Assembly: GCF_000730565.1 (NCBI RefSeq)
Contig: NZ_BBIQ01000007.1
Coordinates: 152,224 to 216,223 of the forward strand
Direction: 5' to 3'
Source of the DNA: Pseudomonas fulva NBRC 16637 = DSM 17717
GTDB lineage: Bacteria > Pseudomonadota > Gammaproteobacteria > Pseudomonadales > Pseudomonadaceae
Length of the DNA: 64,000 nucleotides
This document shows, piece by piece, positions 56,916 through 64,000 of the stretch. A model generated the notes under the pieces. That model ran no database searches and was not told where the DNA came from. It saw only the letters and a list, made by a program, of their open reading frames with translations. Position 1 is the first letter of the stretch. Each line of letters opens with the position of its first letter. A program made the position numbers and the translations under genes.

Positions 56916-57602
56916 ATGCTCAATGCATTGCTGTTCGACCTAGATGGCACCCTCACCGACACCGATACCCTCCATTTACAGGCGTTTCGCCAGCTCTTGC
57001 GTGAATACGACGGCCGAGCATTGAGCCAGGGCCAGTTCGATGCTCAGATCAGCGGCCGGGCCAATGGCGAACTGTTCGCCGAGTTGTTCGAGGGTGCCAC
57101 TGCCTTGCAGTGCCAGGCACTTGCCGAACGCAAGGAAGCGCTTTTTCGTGAAATGTCACCAAAGCTCGAGCCCCTGCCTGGGCTGATCCGTTTGCTCGAT
57201 CACGCCAGCACCCACGGCTTTGGCATGTGCGTAGTGACCAACGCCCCGCGGCTCAATGCCGAACACATGCTCGCAGGCCTGAAGCTGAGCGACAGGTTCG
57301 ACCACGTGGTGATTGCCGATGAACTGGCCAAGCCCAAGCCCGACCCGCTTCCCTACCTGACCGGCCTGCAGCGACTGGATGCCCATGCTGACCAGGCGTT
57401 GGCTTTCGAAGACTCGCTACCGGGCGTTCGGGCAGCCAGCGCTGCCGGGATCTTCACGGTCGGCCTTGCCACTACCCAGACGCCACAACGTTTGATCGAG
57501 GCAGGTGCGCGCCTGGTCATCGACAACTTCGAAGATGCGCGCCTGTGGGCGTTATTGGGCGCGGACAGGGCACCGGCGGGAAGCGATGACACAGCACGCT
57601 GA
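56916..57602 (+). CDS. HAD-superfamily phosphatase (phosphoglycolate phosphatase/beta-PGM-like)
   Basis: 228-residue HAD hydrolase: motif I FDLDGTLTD at the N-terminus, motif II VTNAPR, Lys in AKPKPDPLPY, motif IV FEDSLPGVRAA, with a helical cap between. It hydrolyses a small phosphomonoester; the cap type matches phosphoglycolate phosphatase/beta-phosphoglucomutase relatives. GGA lies eight bases before the ATG; a TTG four codons earlier is also open. Divergent from lexA2 across 93 bases, so LexA2 might touch its promoter. It overlaps the next gene by 17 bases. Confidence 0.88.
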   Translation: MLNALLFDLDGTLTDTDTLHLQAFRQLLREYDGRALSQGQFDAQISGRANGELFAELFEGATALQCQALAERKEALFREMSPKLEPLPGLIRLLDHASTHGFGMCVVTNAPRLNAEHMLAGLKLSDRFDHVVIADELAKPKPDPLPYLTGLQRLDAHADQALAFEDSLPGVRAASAAGIFTVGLATTQTPQRLIEAGARLVIDNFEDARLWALLGADRAPAGSDDTAR

Positions 57603-58164
57603 GCTTCACCTGCGCAGCCCCTTGCTGTTTCGCTTCGTAGCGTTGGGTATTGGGCTGGGCATGGTCGCCGTGTGCAGCCTGGCGTTGTATGCCATCTGGG
57701 TGGATGTGCTACCAGTCTTCGGGCGCCTGTACCGCGGTGCTCCGGTGGTCGAGACTTCATTTGGAGCTTTCTTCTTGATCGGGGTGATTTCGTTGACGCC
57801 CATTGTAATCGCCGCTGCCATGACCGGCTTTTTTACCGGGCGCAAGTTCGACCCGCCGAGGGGGTCCTGGCTTGCTCGATTCCAGCTTCGCTCTTTTCAG
57901 GTCACACTCATGGCGATATGCATCGCGGCCCCGGTGATGATTGCAGTCAGCACGGCCACGCTCCTGATCAAGGACTATCGGCCCTGCACCAAACTGCGCA
58001 TTTCCGGATCGCGCGGGCACATGTTCTGGGTCAATGATGACCGGGTGTGTTTTACCCCGGATGCTTACATCAATGATCATTGGCCCTGCAAAACGGTGGG
58101 TGACCGGACGGTGTGCGTCCAGGTGGATGGCCACGCTCCACTCGGCTCGCAGGCTGCCCGGTAG
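57586..58164 (+). CDS. Hypothetical membrane protein
   Basis: 192-residue protein, family not recognised. Three hydrophobic helices: VALGIGLGMVAVCSLALYAI, FFLIGVISLTPIVIAAAMTG and TLMAICIAAPVMIAVSTATL, followed by a polar C-terminal domain of about 65 residues with four cysteines (RPCTKL, DRVCFT, WPCKTV, RTVCVQ) that could form disulfides in the periplasm. The start overlaps the end of the phosphatase gene, suggesting cotranscription. Confidence 0.7.
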   Translation: MTQHAELHLRSPLLFRFVALGIGLGMVAVCSLALYAIWVDVLPVFGRLYRGAPVVETSFGAFFLIGVISLTPIVIAAAMTGFFTGRKFDPPRGSWLARFQLRSFQVTLMAICIAAPVMIAVSTATLLIKDYRPCTKLRISGSRGHMFWVNDDRVCFTPDAYINDHWPCKTVGDRTVCVQVDGHAPLGSQAAR

Positions 58165-58276
58165 AACCTCCTGGCCGCTTGGAGCGTCCTACAGCTATTC
58201 CTATTCGACCGCAGGCCATACGTGATCGCTGGCCTGCTATGTCTCCTCGACCCGACTGCCAAGCAAGGACAGCAAC

Positions 58277-60790
58277 ATGCCAAGCGACAAACCCGCCTTC
58301 AGCGGTTTCATTCGTGTACGGGGTGCGCGCGAGCACAACCTCAAGAATGTCGATGTAGAGGTACCGCGCGACGCATTGGTGGTGTTTACCGGAGTGTCGG
58401 GTTCCGGCAAGTCTTCCTTGGCTTTTTCGACACTGTACGCCGAGGCCCAGCGCCGCTACTTCGAATCGGTTGCGCCCTACGCTCGGCGGCTGATCGACCA
58501 AGTGGGTGTACCGGACGTGGACGCCATCGAAGGCTTGCCTCCCGCGGTGGCGCTGCAGCAGCAGCGTGGCAGCCCCAGTGCGCGGTCTTCGGTAGGCAGC
58601 GTCACCACGCTATCGAGCTCCATCCGCATGCTGTACTCGCGTGCAGGCCATTACCCCGCGGACCAGCCAATGCTGTATGCCGAGGATTTCTCGGCCAACA
58701 CGCCGCAAGGCGCCTGCCCCGCGTGCCATGGGCTCGGCCGGGTCTACGAGGTCACCGAGGCGACCATGGTCCCGGACCCCTCATTGAGCATCCGGGAGCG
58801 CGCAGTGGCTGCCTGGCCCATGGCGTGGCAAGGGCAAAACCTGCGGGACATTCTGGTCACCCTGGGCTACGACGTGGATGTGCCTTGGCGCGATCTGCCC
58901 CAGAAGCAGCGTGACTGGATTCTCTACACCGAAGAAACACCCACCGTGCCGGTCTACGCGGGCCTTACGCCGGCCCAGGCACGTGCCGCCCTCAAACGCA
59001 AGGCAGAACCCAGCTACCAAGGCACGTTCACCGGCGCTCGGCGCTATGTGCTGCATACGTTCATGCACTCGCAAAGTGCACAGATGCGCAAGCGCGTTTC
59101 CCGTTACATGCGCCCGAGCCCCTGCCCCACGTGCCAAGGCAAACGTCTCAAGCGCGAGGCATTGAGTGTCACCTTCGCAGGCCTGGATATCGCAGCGCTT
59201 TCGCAACTGCCCCTGCAGGCCTTGGCTGAGGTATTGCGCAAGGTGGCGGCAGCCGAGTACCTGATTCAGGACGATGACCTGACAGTTGAAAAACGCCTGG
59301 CCGCGCAACGCATTGCCAGTGAGCTGCTGGTGCGCATCGACACGCTGCTTGAGCTCGGCCTGGGTTACCTGGCACTCGAACGCAGCACCCCTACCCTGTC
59401 TTCGGGCGAGCTGCAGCGCCTGCGCCTGGCTACGCAGCTCAATTCGCAGCTGTTTGGCGTGGTCTATGTGCTGGACGAACCCTCCGCCGGCCTGCACCCG
59501 GCCGACAGCGAAGCCTTGTTCGATGCCCTGCAGCGCCTCAAGCAGGCGGGCAATTCGGTGTACGTGGTCGAACACGACCTGGACACCATGCGCCGTGCGG
59601 ACTGGCTGGTGGACGTGGGGCCGGCCGCCGGAGAGCACGGGGGCAAGGTTCTCTACAGTGGCCCTCCGGCCGGCCTGGCCCAGGTCGAGCAATCGTGTAC
59701 GGCCCGCTATCTATTCCAGGCACAGGACAAGACACACCGCCAACATCGCGAGCCCCAGGCCTGGCTACGCCTGGAGGGCATAACCCGCAACAACCTCGAC
59801 AACCTCAGTGCAGCGTTCCCGCTGGGCTGCTTCACGGCGGTGACCGGCATTTCGGGCTCCGGCAAGTCGAGCCTGGTCAGCCAGGCCCTGCTGGACTTGG
59901 TAGGCACACACCTGGGTCACGCCGAGGCTTCACAGGATGCCCAGGTGCCTGACCTGGAAGACGAGCCAGAGCAGGTGAGCACGGGCCGCGTCAGCGCAGG
60001 CCTTGAGCACATCAAGCGGCTGGTGCAGGTAGACCAGAAACCGATCGGCCGAACGCCTCGGTCCAACCTGGCCACCTACACCGGCTTGTTCGATCATGTG
60101 CGCAAATTATTCGCCAGTACCGAACAGGCCAAGGCCCAGGGCTTCGATGCCGGGCGTTTCTCATTCAACGTCGCGAAAGGTCGATGCCCTACGTGCGAAG
60201 GCGAAGGATTCGTCAGTGTCGAGTTGCTGTTCATGCCAAGCGTGTTCGCTCCTTGCCCGACCTGTCACGGGGCCCGCTACAATCCAGAGACCCTTTCGGT
60301 AAGCTGGCAAGGCATGAATATCGCCCAGGTGCTGCAACTGACCGTGGAACAAGCGCTGAGCGTGTTTGAGGATCAGCCCTCGGCGCGGCGTTCGCTTCAA
60401 GTGCTGCAAGACATAGGCTTGGGCTATCTGCGTCTGGGCCAGCCGGCAACGGAGCTGTCAGGGGGCGAAGCACAACGGATCAAGTTGGCCACCGAACTGC
60501 AACGCCAGGCCCGCGGCGCCACCTTGTATGTGCTCGATGAGCCCACCAACGGCCTGCACCCACAAGATGTCGACCGGTTGCTGGTGCAGCTCAACCGCCT
60601 GGTGGATAACGGCCACAGCGTGGTGGTGGTCGAACATGACATGCGCGTAGTCGCCCAGTGCGATTGGGTGATCGACATCGGCCCTGGGGCTGGCGATGCC
60701 GGCGGCAAGGTGGTCGCCAGCGGCAACCCCGGTCAGGTGGCCAAGGCCAAGCACAGCCGCACAGCCGCCTTCCTGGCACGGGCCTTGTAG
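58277..60790 (+). CDS. UvrA paralogue lacking the UvrB-binding domain (UvrA2 type)
   Basis: 837-residue tandem ABC ATPase. First nucleotide site: Walker [21 protein letters not shown], signature [15 protein letters not shown], Walker [13 protein letters not shown]. Second: [45 protein letters not shown]. Zinc-finger cysteines: [24 protein letters not shown], and CPTCEGEGF with [10 protein letters not shown] 20 residues on. Canonical UvrA is about 940 residues; the missing about 100 map to the insertion between signature and first zinc region that binds UvrB. UvrA2 proteins bind DNA but act outside the main excision pathway, some in drug tolerance; the efflux genes next door fit that, as inference. 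AGGACAG precedes the ATG. Confidence 0.9.
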   Translation: MPSDKPAFSGFIRVRGAREHNLKNVDVEVPRDALVVFTGVSGSGKSSLAFSTLYAEAQRRYFESVAPYARRLIDQVGVPDVDAIEGLPPAVALQQQRGSPSARSSVGSVTTLSSSIRMLYSRAGHYPADQPMLYAEDFSANTPQGACPACHGLGRVYEVTEATMVPDPSLSIRERAVAAWPMAWQGQNLRDILVTLGYDVDVPWRDLPQKQRDWILYTEETPTVPVYAGLTPAQARAALKRKAEPSYQGTFTGARRYVLHTFMHSQSAQMRKRVSRYMRPSPCPTCQGKRLKREALSVTFAGLDIAALSQLPLQALAEVLRKVAAAEYLIQDDDLTVEKRLAAQRIASELLVRIDTLLELGLGYLALERSTPTLSSGELQRLRLATQLNSQLFGVVYVLDEPSAGLHPADSEALFDALQRLKQAGNSVYVVEHDLDTMRRADWLVDVGPAAGEHGGKVLYSGPPAGLAQVEQSCTARYLFQAQDKTHRQHREPQAWLRLEGITRNNLDNLSAAFPLGCFTAVTGISGSGKSSLVSQALLDLVGTHLGHAEASQDAQVPDLEDEPEQVSTGRVSAGLEHIKRLVQVDQKPIGRTPRSNLATYTGLFDHVRKLFASTEQAKAQGFDAGRFSFNVAKGRCPTCEGEGFVSVELLFMPSVFAPCPTCHGARYNPETLSVSWQGMNIAQVLQLTVEQALSVFEDQPSARRSLQVLQDIGLGYLRLGQPATELSGGEAQRIKLATELQRQARGATLYVLDEPTNGLHPQDVDRLLVQLNRLVDNGHSVVVVEHDMRVVAQCDWVIDIGPGAGDAGGKVVASGNPGQVAKAKHSRTAAFLARAL

Positions 60791-60865
60791 CAGCGCTGGA
60801 TAACATCGACGCAGGCGCAAGCGGCCACACAACGGCTGCATCCAACACCTTAGACAGGCTGTTTC

Positions 60866-62515
60866 ATGGACAAGTACGCACCCCGCCAGTGGTTACCTCA
60901 CGAGAAACCGACCCTGCCAGGTTCGCCGTCCACGCCCCTGCACAGCCCAGCCAAGCGCCTGGCCTATGGTCTGGTTGGTTTGCTGGTCGCCATCACCGGC
61001 GGGCTGGGCAACGCGCTGGTGACCGCAAACCTTGTGTTCCTGCAAGGTGCACTGGGCGCGACCACTGCGGAAATGGCCTGGTTGCCGGCTGCCTACGTGA
61101 TGACCAACGTGTCCATGAACCTGTTGCTGGTCAAGTTTCGCCAGCAATTCGGCCTGCGTGCCTTTACCGAAGTGTTTCTGGTGCTCTATGCCCTGGTGAC
61201 CTTCGCCCACCTGCTGGTCAACGACCTCAATTCGGCCATTGCCGTGCGGGCCGCCCACGGCATGGTGGGCGCCGCGTTGACCTCGCTTGGCCTGTACTAC
61301 ATGATCCAGGCGTTCCCGGCACAGTGGCGGCTCAAGGCAATGGTCCTGGGCCTTGGCGCTTCCCAGCTGGCCTTGCCGCTGGCACGGATATTTTCTGAAG
61401 ACCTGCTGTTGATCGCCGAGTGGCGGGGGCTTTACTTGTTCGAACTGGGGCTGGCGCTGACAGCCCTGGGCTGTGTACTTCTGCTCAAACTACCGCCCGG
61501 TGACCGCTTCAAGACCTTCGAGCCTCTGGATTTTCTCACCTTCGCCCTGATGGCCAGCGGCACGGCGCTGCTCTGCGCGGCCTTGTCGCTTGGGCGCATC
61601 GACTGGTGGCTGGATGCGCCGTGGATCGGCATGGCGCTGGCAGGCTCGATCGTCCTGATCCTGAGCGGGCTGGCGATCGAGCACAACCGGGAGAACCCCC
61701 TGCTGATGACGCGGTGGCTGGGCAGCGGCGCCATCATCCGCCTGGGGCTGTGCGTGATCCTCATCCGTATGGTCACCTCCGAGCAATCCACCGGCGCAGT
61801 CGGCTTCCTGCAGATGCTCAACATGTCCAGTGAACAGATGCGTTCGCTGTACTGGATCATGCTGCTCGGTGCGGTCGCCGGGTTGGCGACCAGCGCCTTG
61901 ACCATCAACCCTAACCACTTGATCCTACCGCTGCTGATCTCCCTGCTGGCCATGGCAGTAGGCGCCTTCATGGACAGCACGTCGAGCAACCTGACCCGGC
62001 CTGCGCAAATGTACCTGAGCCAGTTTTTGTTGGCCTTCGGCAGTACGTTCTTCCTGGGCCCCTCCATGGCCCTGGGCATTGGCCATGTGCGGGCCAACCC
62101 GCAGAACCTGGTGAGCTTCTCGGTGCTGTTCGGCATCTGCAACAACCTCGGTGGTCTGATCGGTGCAGCGCTGCTGGGCACGTTCCAGATCTGGCGGGAA
62201 AAATTTCACTCAAGTCACCTGATGGACCACTTGAGCAGCGTGGAACCGCTGGTCACCGCCCGGGTTCAAAGTGGGGGTGCAAGCGTCGGGCGCCTGATCG
62301 CCGACCCTGCCCTGCGTACTGAAGTGGGCATGCGCCAACTGGCTAGCGCGGCCACCCGAGAAGCCAATGTGCTGGCCTACAACGATGTGTTCATGCTCAT
62401 TGGCGCTATCGCTATTCTCACCATGATCTGGATCTGCATACGCGGCACCTGGCTCTGGTACAGCAAACGTCAGGCTCGCCTGACCGACTCATCCCTTGGC
62501 GCACCGACACGATGA
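60866..62515 (+). CDS. DHA2-type MFS efflux transporter
   Basis: 549-residue major-facilitator protein of the EmrB/14-helix drug family. It has a polar N-terminus of about 30 residues (KYAPRQWLPHEKPTLPGSPS), the first helix VGLLVAITGGLGNALVTANL, GALGATTAEMAWLPAAYVMT after it, and MVGAALTSLGLYYMIQAF in helices 4-5. Exports an unknown compound together with the membrane-fusion protein encoded next; stop and start overlap as ATGA. No outer-membrane TolC-like gene is adjacent. Confidence 0.9.
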   Translation: MDKYAPRQWLPHEKPTLPGSPSTPLHSPAKRLAYGLVGLLVAITGGLGNALVTANLVFLQGALGATTAEMAWLPAAYVMTNVSMNLLLVKFRQQFGLRAFTEVFLVLYALVTFAHLLVNDLNSAIAVRAAHGMVGAALTSLGLYYMIQAFPAQWRLKAMVLGLGASQLALPLARIFSEDLLLIAEWRGLYLFELGLALTALGCVLLLKLPPGDRFKTFEPLDFLTFALMASGTALLCAALSLGRIDWWLDAPWIGMALAGSIVLILSGLAIEHNRENPLLMTRWLGSGAIIRLGLCVILIRMVTSEQSTGAVGFLQMLNMSSEQMRSLYWIMLLGAVAGLATSALTINPNHLILPLLISLLAMAVGAFMDSTSSNLTRPAQMYLSQFLLAFGSTFFLGPSMALGIGHVRANPQNLVSFSVLFGICNNLGGLIGAALLGTFQIWREKFHSSHLMDHLSSVEPLVTARVQSGGASVGRLIADPALRTEVGMRQLASAATREANVLAYNDVFMLIGAIAILTMIWICIRGTWLWYSKRQARLTDSSLGAPTR

Positions 62516-63666
62516 CCGAACAATCCCGCACCACCACCACGACTGCCATCGCCGAAGCGCCGGAGGGCACTACGCCACCAAGTGAGCCAACTTCACCCGG
62601 ACGCACTCGCAAGGTGCGCATACTGTCAGCCATCACCTTCGGCTGTGTCGCCCTGGTCGGCGTACTGGTGGTGCTTTATGCGTGGCGCCTGCCCCCTTTC
62701 AGCAGCGCCATCGAAAGTACCGAAAACGCCATGGTGCGCGGGCAGGTCACGATCATCGGACCGCAGTTGAGCGGCTATATCGTCGAGGTGCCAGTGCAGG
62801 ACTTCCAGTACGTCAAGGCGGGCCAGTTGCTGGTCAAGCTCGATGACCGGATCTACACCCAGCGCCTTGCTCAGGCCATCGCTCAGCAGCAGCAACAAGA
62901 GGCGGCGCTGGCCAACAATGCGCAGCAGCGCAAGAGCGCTGAGGCGACCATCGCCCAGCGCCAGGCTGCCATCAATGACGCTGCCGCGCAGTTGACCAAG
63001 GCGAAGGCCGATCTGTCGCGCAACCAGGCGCTGGTCACCGATGGATCTGTGTCACGACGTGAACTGGATGTCACCCGCGCCAGCGAGGCGGCGGCGGCGG
63101 CGAGCCTTGCGCAGGCCAAGGCTGCGCTGGAGATTGCCCGGCAGGATCGCGAGTCGGTGATCGTCAACCGCGCGGCGCTGCTGGCTGCGGTCGAGAATGC
63201 CAAGGCCGCCGTGGCCCTGGCCCGCATCGACCTGGACAACACCCGCGTGACCGCGCCAAGGGACGGGCAGTTGGGGCAGATCGGGACGCGCCTGGGCGCC
63301 TATGTCAACTCCGGTGCCCAGCTGATGGCGCTGGTACCCGATACCTTGTGGATCATCGCCAATATGAAGGAAACGCAGATGGCCGACGTGCGCATCGGCC
63401 AGCCGGCCAGTTTCACGGTGGATGCCTTGAACCATCTCAAACTGTACGGGCACATCGAACAGATTTCCCCTGCCACTGGCTCGGAGTTCGCGTTACTTCA
63501 GGCGGACAATGCGACCGGCAACTTCGTCAAGATCGCCCAGCGCATTCCGGTGCGTATCACAGTGGATGCCGGCCAGCCAGAGGCTGCGCGGCTGCGGCCG
63601 GGTATGTCGGTGGTGGTCAGTATCGATACGGGGGAGCAGCCGTCCTGTGGCAGAGCGGGTTGCTAG
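62512..63666 (+). CDS. HlyD/EmrA-family membrane fusion protein
   Basis: 384-residue periplasmic adaptor. A Thr/Pro-rich N-terminus (about 1-35), one membrane helix (AITFGCVALVGVLVVLYAWR), a lipoyl half-motif (VRGQVTIIGPQLSGYIVEVP, VKAGQLLVKLDD), a long Ala/Gln-rich coiled coil with QQQQQEAALANNAQQR (about 125-245), the second lipoyl half (TRVTAPRDGQLGQIGTRLGA) and a beta-barrel (LWIIANMKETQMADVRIGQP). It joins the DHA2 pump to an outer-membrane channel encoded elsewhere. The last ten residues (DTGEQPSCGRAGC) contain two Cys that are unusual for the family. Confidence 0.92.
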   Translation: MTEQSRTTTTTAIAEAPEGTTPPSEPTSPGRTRKVRILSAITFGCVALVGVLVVLYAWRLPPFSSAIESTENAMVRGQVTIIGPQLSGYIVEVPVQDFQYVKAGQLLVKLDDRIYTQRLAQAIAQQQQQEAALANNAQQRKSAEATIAQRQAAINDAAAQLTKAKADLSRNQALVTDGSVSRRELDVTRASEAAAAASLAQAKAALEIARQDRESVIVNRAALLAAVENAKAAVALARIDLDNTRVTAPRDGQLGQIGTRLGAYVNSGAQLMALVPDTLWIIANMKETQMADVRIGQPASFTVDALNHLKLYGHIEQISPATGSEFALLQADNATGNFVKIAQRIPVRITVDAGQPEAARLRPGMSVVVSIDTGEQPSCGRAGC

Positions 63667-63804
63667 CGGATTGATGGGGGGTGTGCCCTTGGATGGGTCA
63701 CGTGTTGGCGAGAGTGGACAATGGGTATTACTCTACACCCCATAGATCAGTCTCTTTAATCAGGGTGTGGCTGCATTCGAACACCTTTGCGAGCCACCAC
63801 TTCT

Positions 63805-63911
63805 TGTAGGAGCGAGGTGCCACGATGGCCGTGCAGCGGCCCCAGTTTATTTGCTGTGATTCAAACACTAGGGCCGCTTCGCGGCCATCGCGGCACAAAG
63901 TCGCTCCTACA
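63805..63911. repeat. Inverted pair of Pseudomonas REP elements
   Basis: TGTAGGAGCGA at the left and TCGCTCCTACA at the right are perfect inverted outer arms. Inside, each half has a REP-like stem: GATGGCCGTGCAGCGGCC left and GGCCGCTTCGCGGCCATC right. The two halves face each other around an AT-rich spacer (TTTATTTGCTGTGATTC), the arrangement of a BIME-type REP doublet. REP doublets are frequent in intergenic DNA of the P. putida group, where they can stop transcription and serve as targets for RAYT transposases and IS insertion. Confidence 0.85.
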
Positions 63912-63964
63912 CGGGATATATATCGCGGCAAGTTTAGACGTTATCATCCCCACCACAGACGCTG

Positions 63965-64000
63965 TTGATCTTGATCTTGATCTTGATCTTGATCTTGATC
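63965..64000. repeat. TTGATC hexamer tandem repeat, cut by the window edge
   Basis: Six exact copies of TTGATC fill the last 36 bases and may go on beyond the edge. A six-base unit keeps any reading frame (Leu-Ile, or Asp-Gln on the other strand). Short runs of this same unit (AAGATC/TTGATC) are common in P. putida-group genomes, from memory. Whether it is coding cannot be decided here. Confidence 0.85.

Larger units (their letters stand above)
63667..64000. other. Intergenic end region with REP pair and hexamer repeat
   Basis: 334 bases to the window edge. The first 138 bases show nothing recognisable. It then holds the inverted REP pair (63805-63911) and, at the very edge, a six-base tandem repeat. 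No supported ORF, RNA gene or promoter was found. Confidence 0.7.

Noticed and set aside
63805..64000. CRISPR array or attachment site at the right end
   Set aside because: The repeats are one inverted REP pair and a contiguous hexamer run; there are no spaced direct repeats, cas genes or integrase.

Overview
The window is GC-rich, tightly packed bacterial DNA. Gene content and gene order point to a fluorescent pseudomonad of the Pseudomonas putida group. From memory, the block from about 10 kb to 57 kb follows the order of P. putida KT2440 around PP_3116-PP_3151: sad region, glutamylpolyamine genes, sdaA, the 'pea' exopolysaccharide locus, atoE/CoA-transferase, then dnaE2-imuB-imuA-lexA2. 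No search was run. No tRNA, rRNA, CRISPR array, prophage or intact IS element was seen.

Left end (1-9.6 kb): the first about 1850 residues of a non-ribosomal peptide synthetase (C-A-T-C-A, running off the left edge), a divergent LuxR-type regulator, a TonB-dependent receptor preceded by a Fur-box-like site, and PagL lipid A deacylase. The synthetase opens with a condensation domain, its first adenylation code reads as leucine, and a LuxR regulator sits beside it. That is the usual start of a Pseudomonas cyclic lipopeptide locus, but the neighbouring iron receptor keeps a siderophore possible.

Polyamine and serine metabolism (9.9-24 kb): a PtrR/Sad pair around a perfect palindrome, an orphan SF1 helicase, an AraC regulator, then gamma-glutamylputrescine synthetase, a polyamine-binding protein and a glutamylpolyamine oxidase. 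The expected path is putrescine to gamma-glutamylputrescine to GABA to succinate semialdehyde to succinate, with Sad as the last step. An OafA-type acyltransferase, L-serine deaminase and its divergent LysR regulator follow.

Exopolysaccharide locus (24-46 kb): a complete Wzx/Wzy-type system in three transcription units. One leftward unit carries export and length control (Wza-like protein, beta-barrel, Wzz-like protein, CpsD-like ATPase). One rightward unit carries polymerase, glycosidase and GalE. A long leftward unit carries flippase, a 70-residue Tat protein, GMC oxidoreductase, two hexapeptide acyltransferases, four glycosyltransferases, a VirK/YbjX protein, a WecB/TagA/CpsF transferase and the initiating sugar-phosphate transferase. 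Two small proteins stand out: the Tat peptide translationally coupled to the oxidoreductase, and a 58-residue protein beside the export genes that looks like a signal peptide joined to a PEP-CTERM-like sorting tail.

Right end (46-64 kb): short-chain fatty-acid/acetoacetate use (AtoE, ScoAB, LysR), an aldo/keto reductase, the SOS mutagenesis cassette lexA2-imuA-imuB-dnaE2 with a LexA2-type operator, a HAD phosphatase, a membrane protein, a shortened UvrA paralogue and a DHA2/HlyD export pair. The end holds an inverted REP pair and a hexamer tandem repeat cut by the edge.
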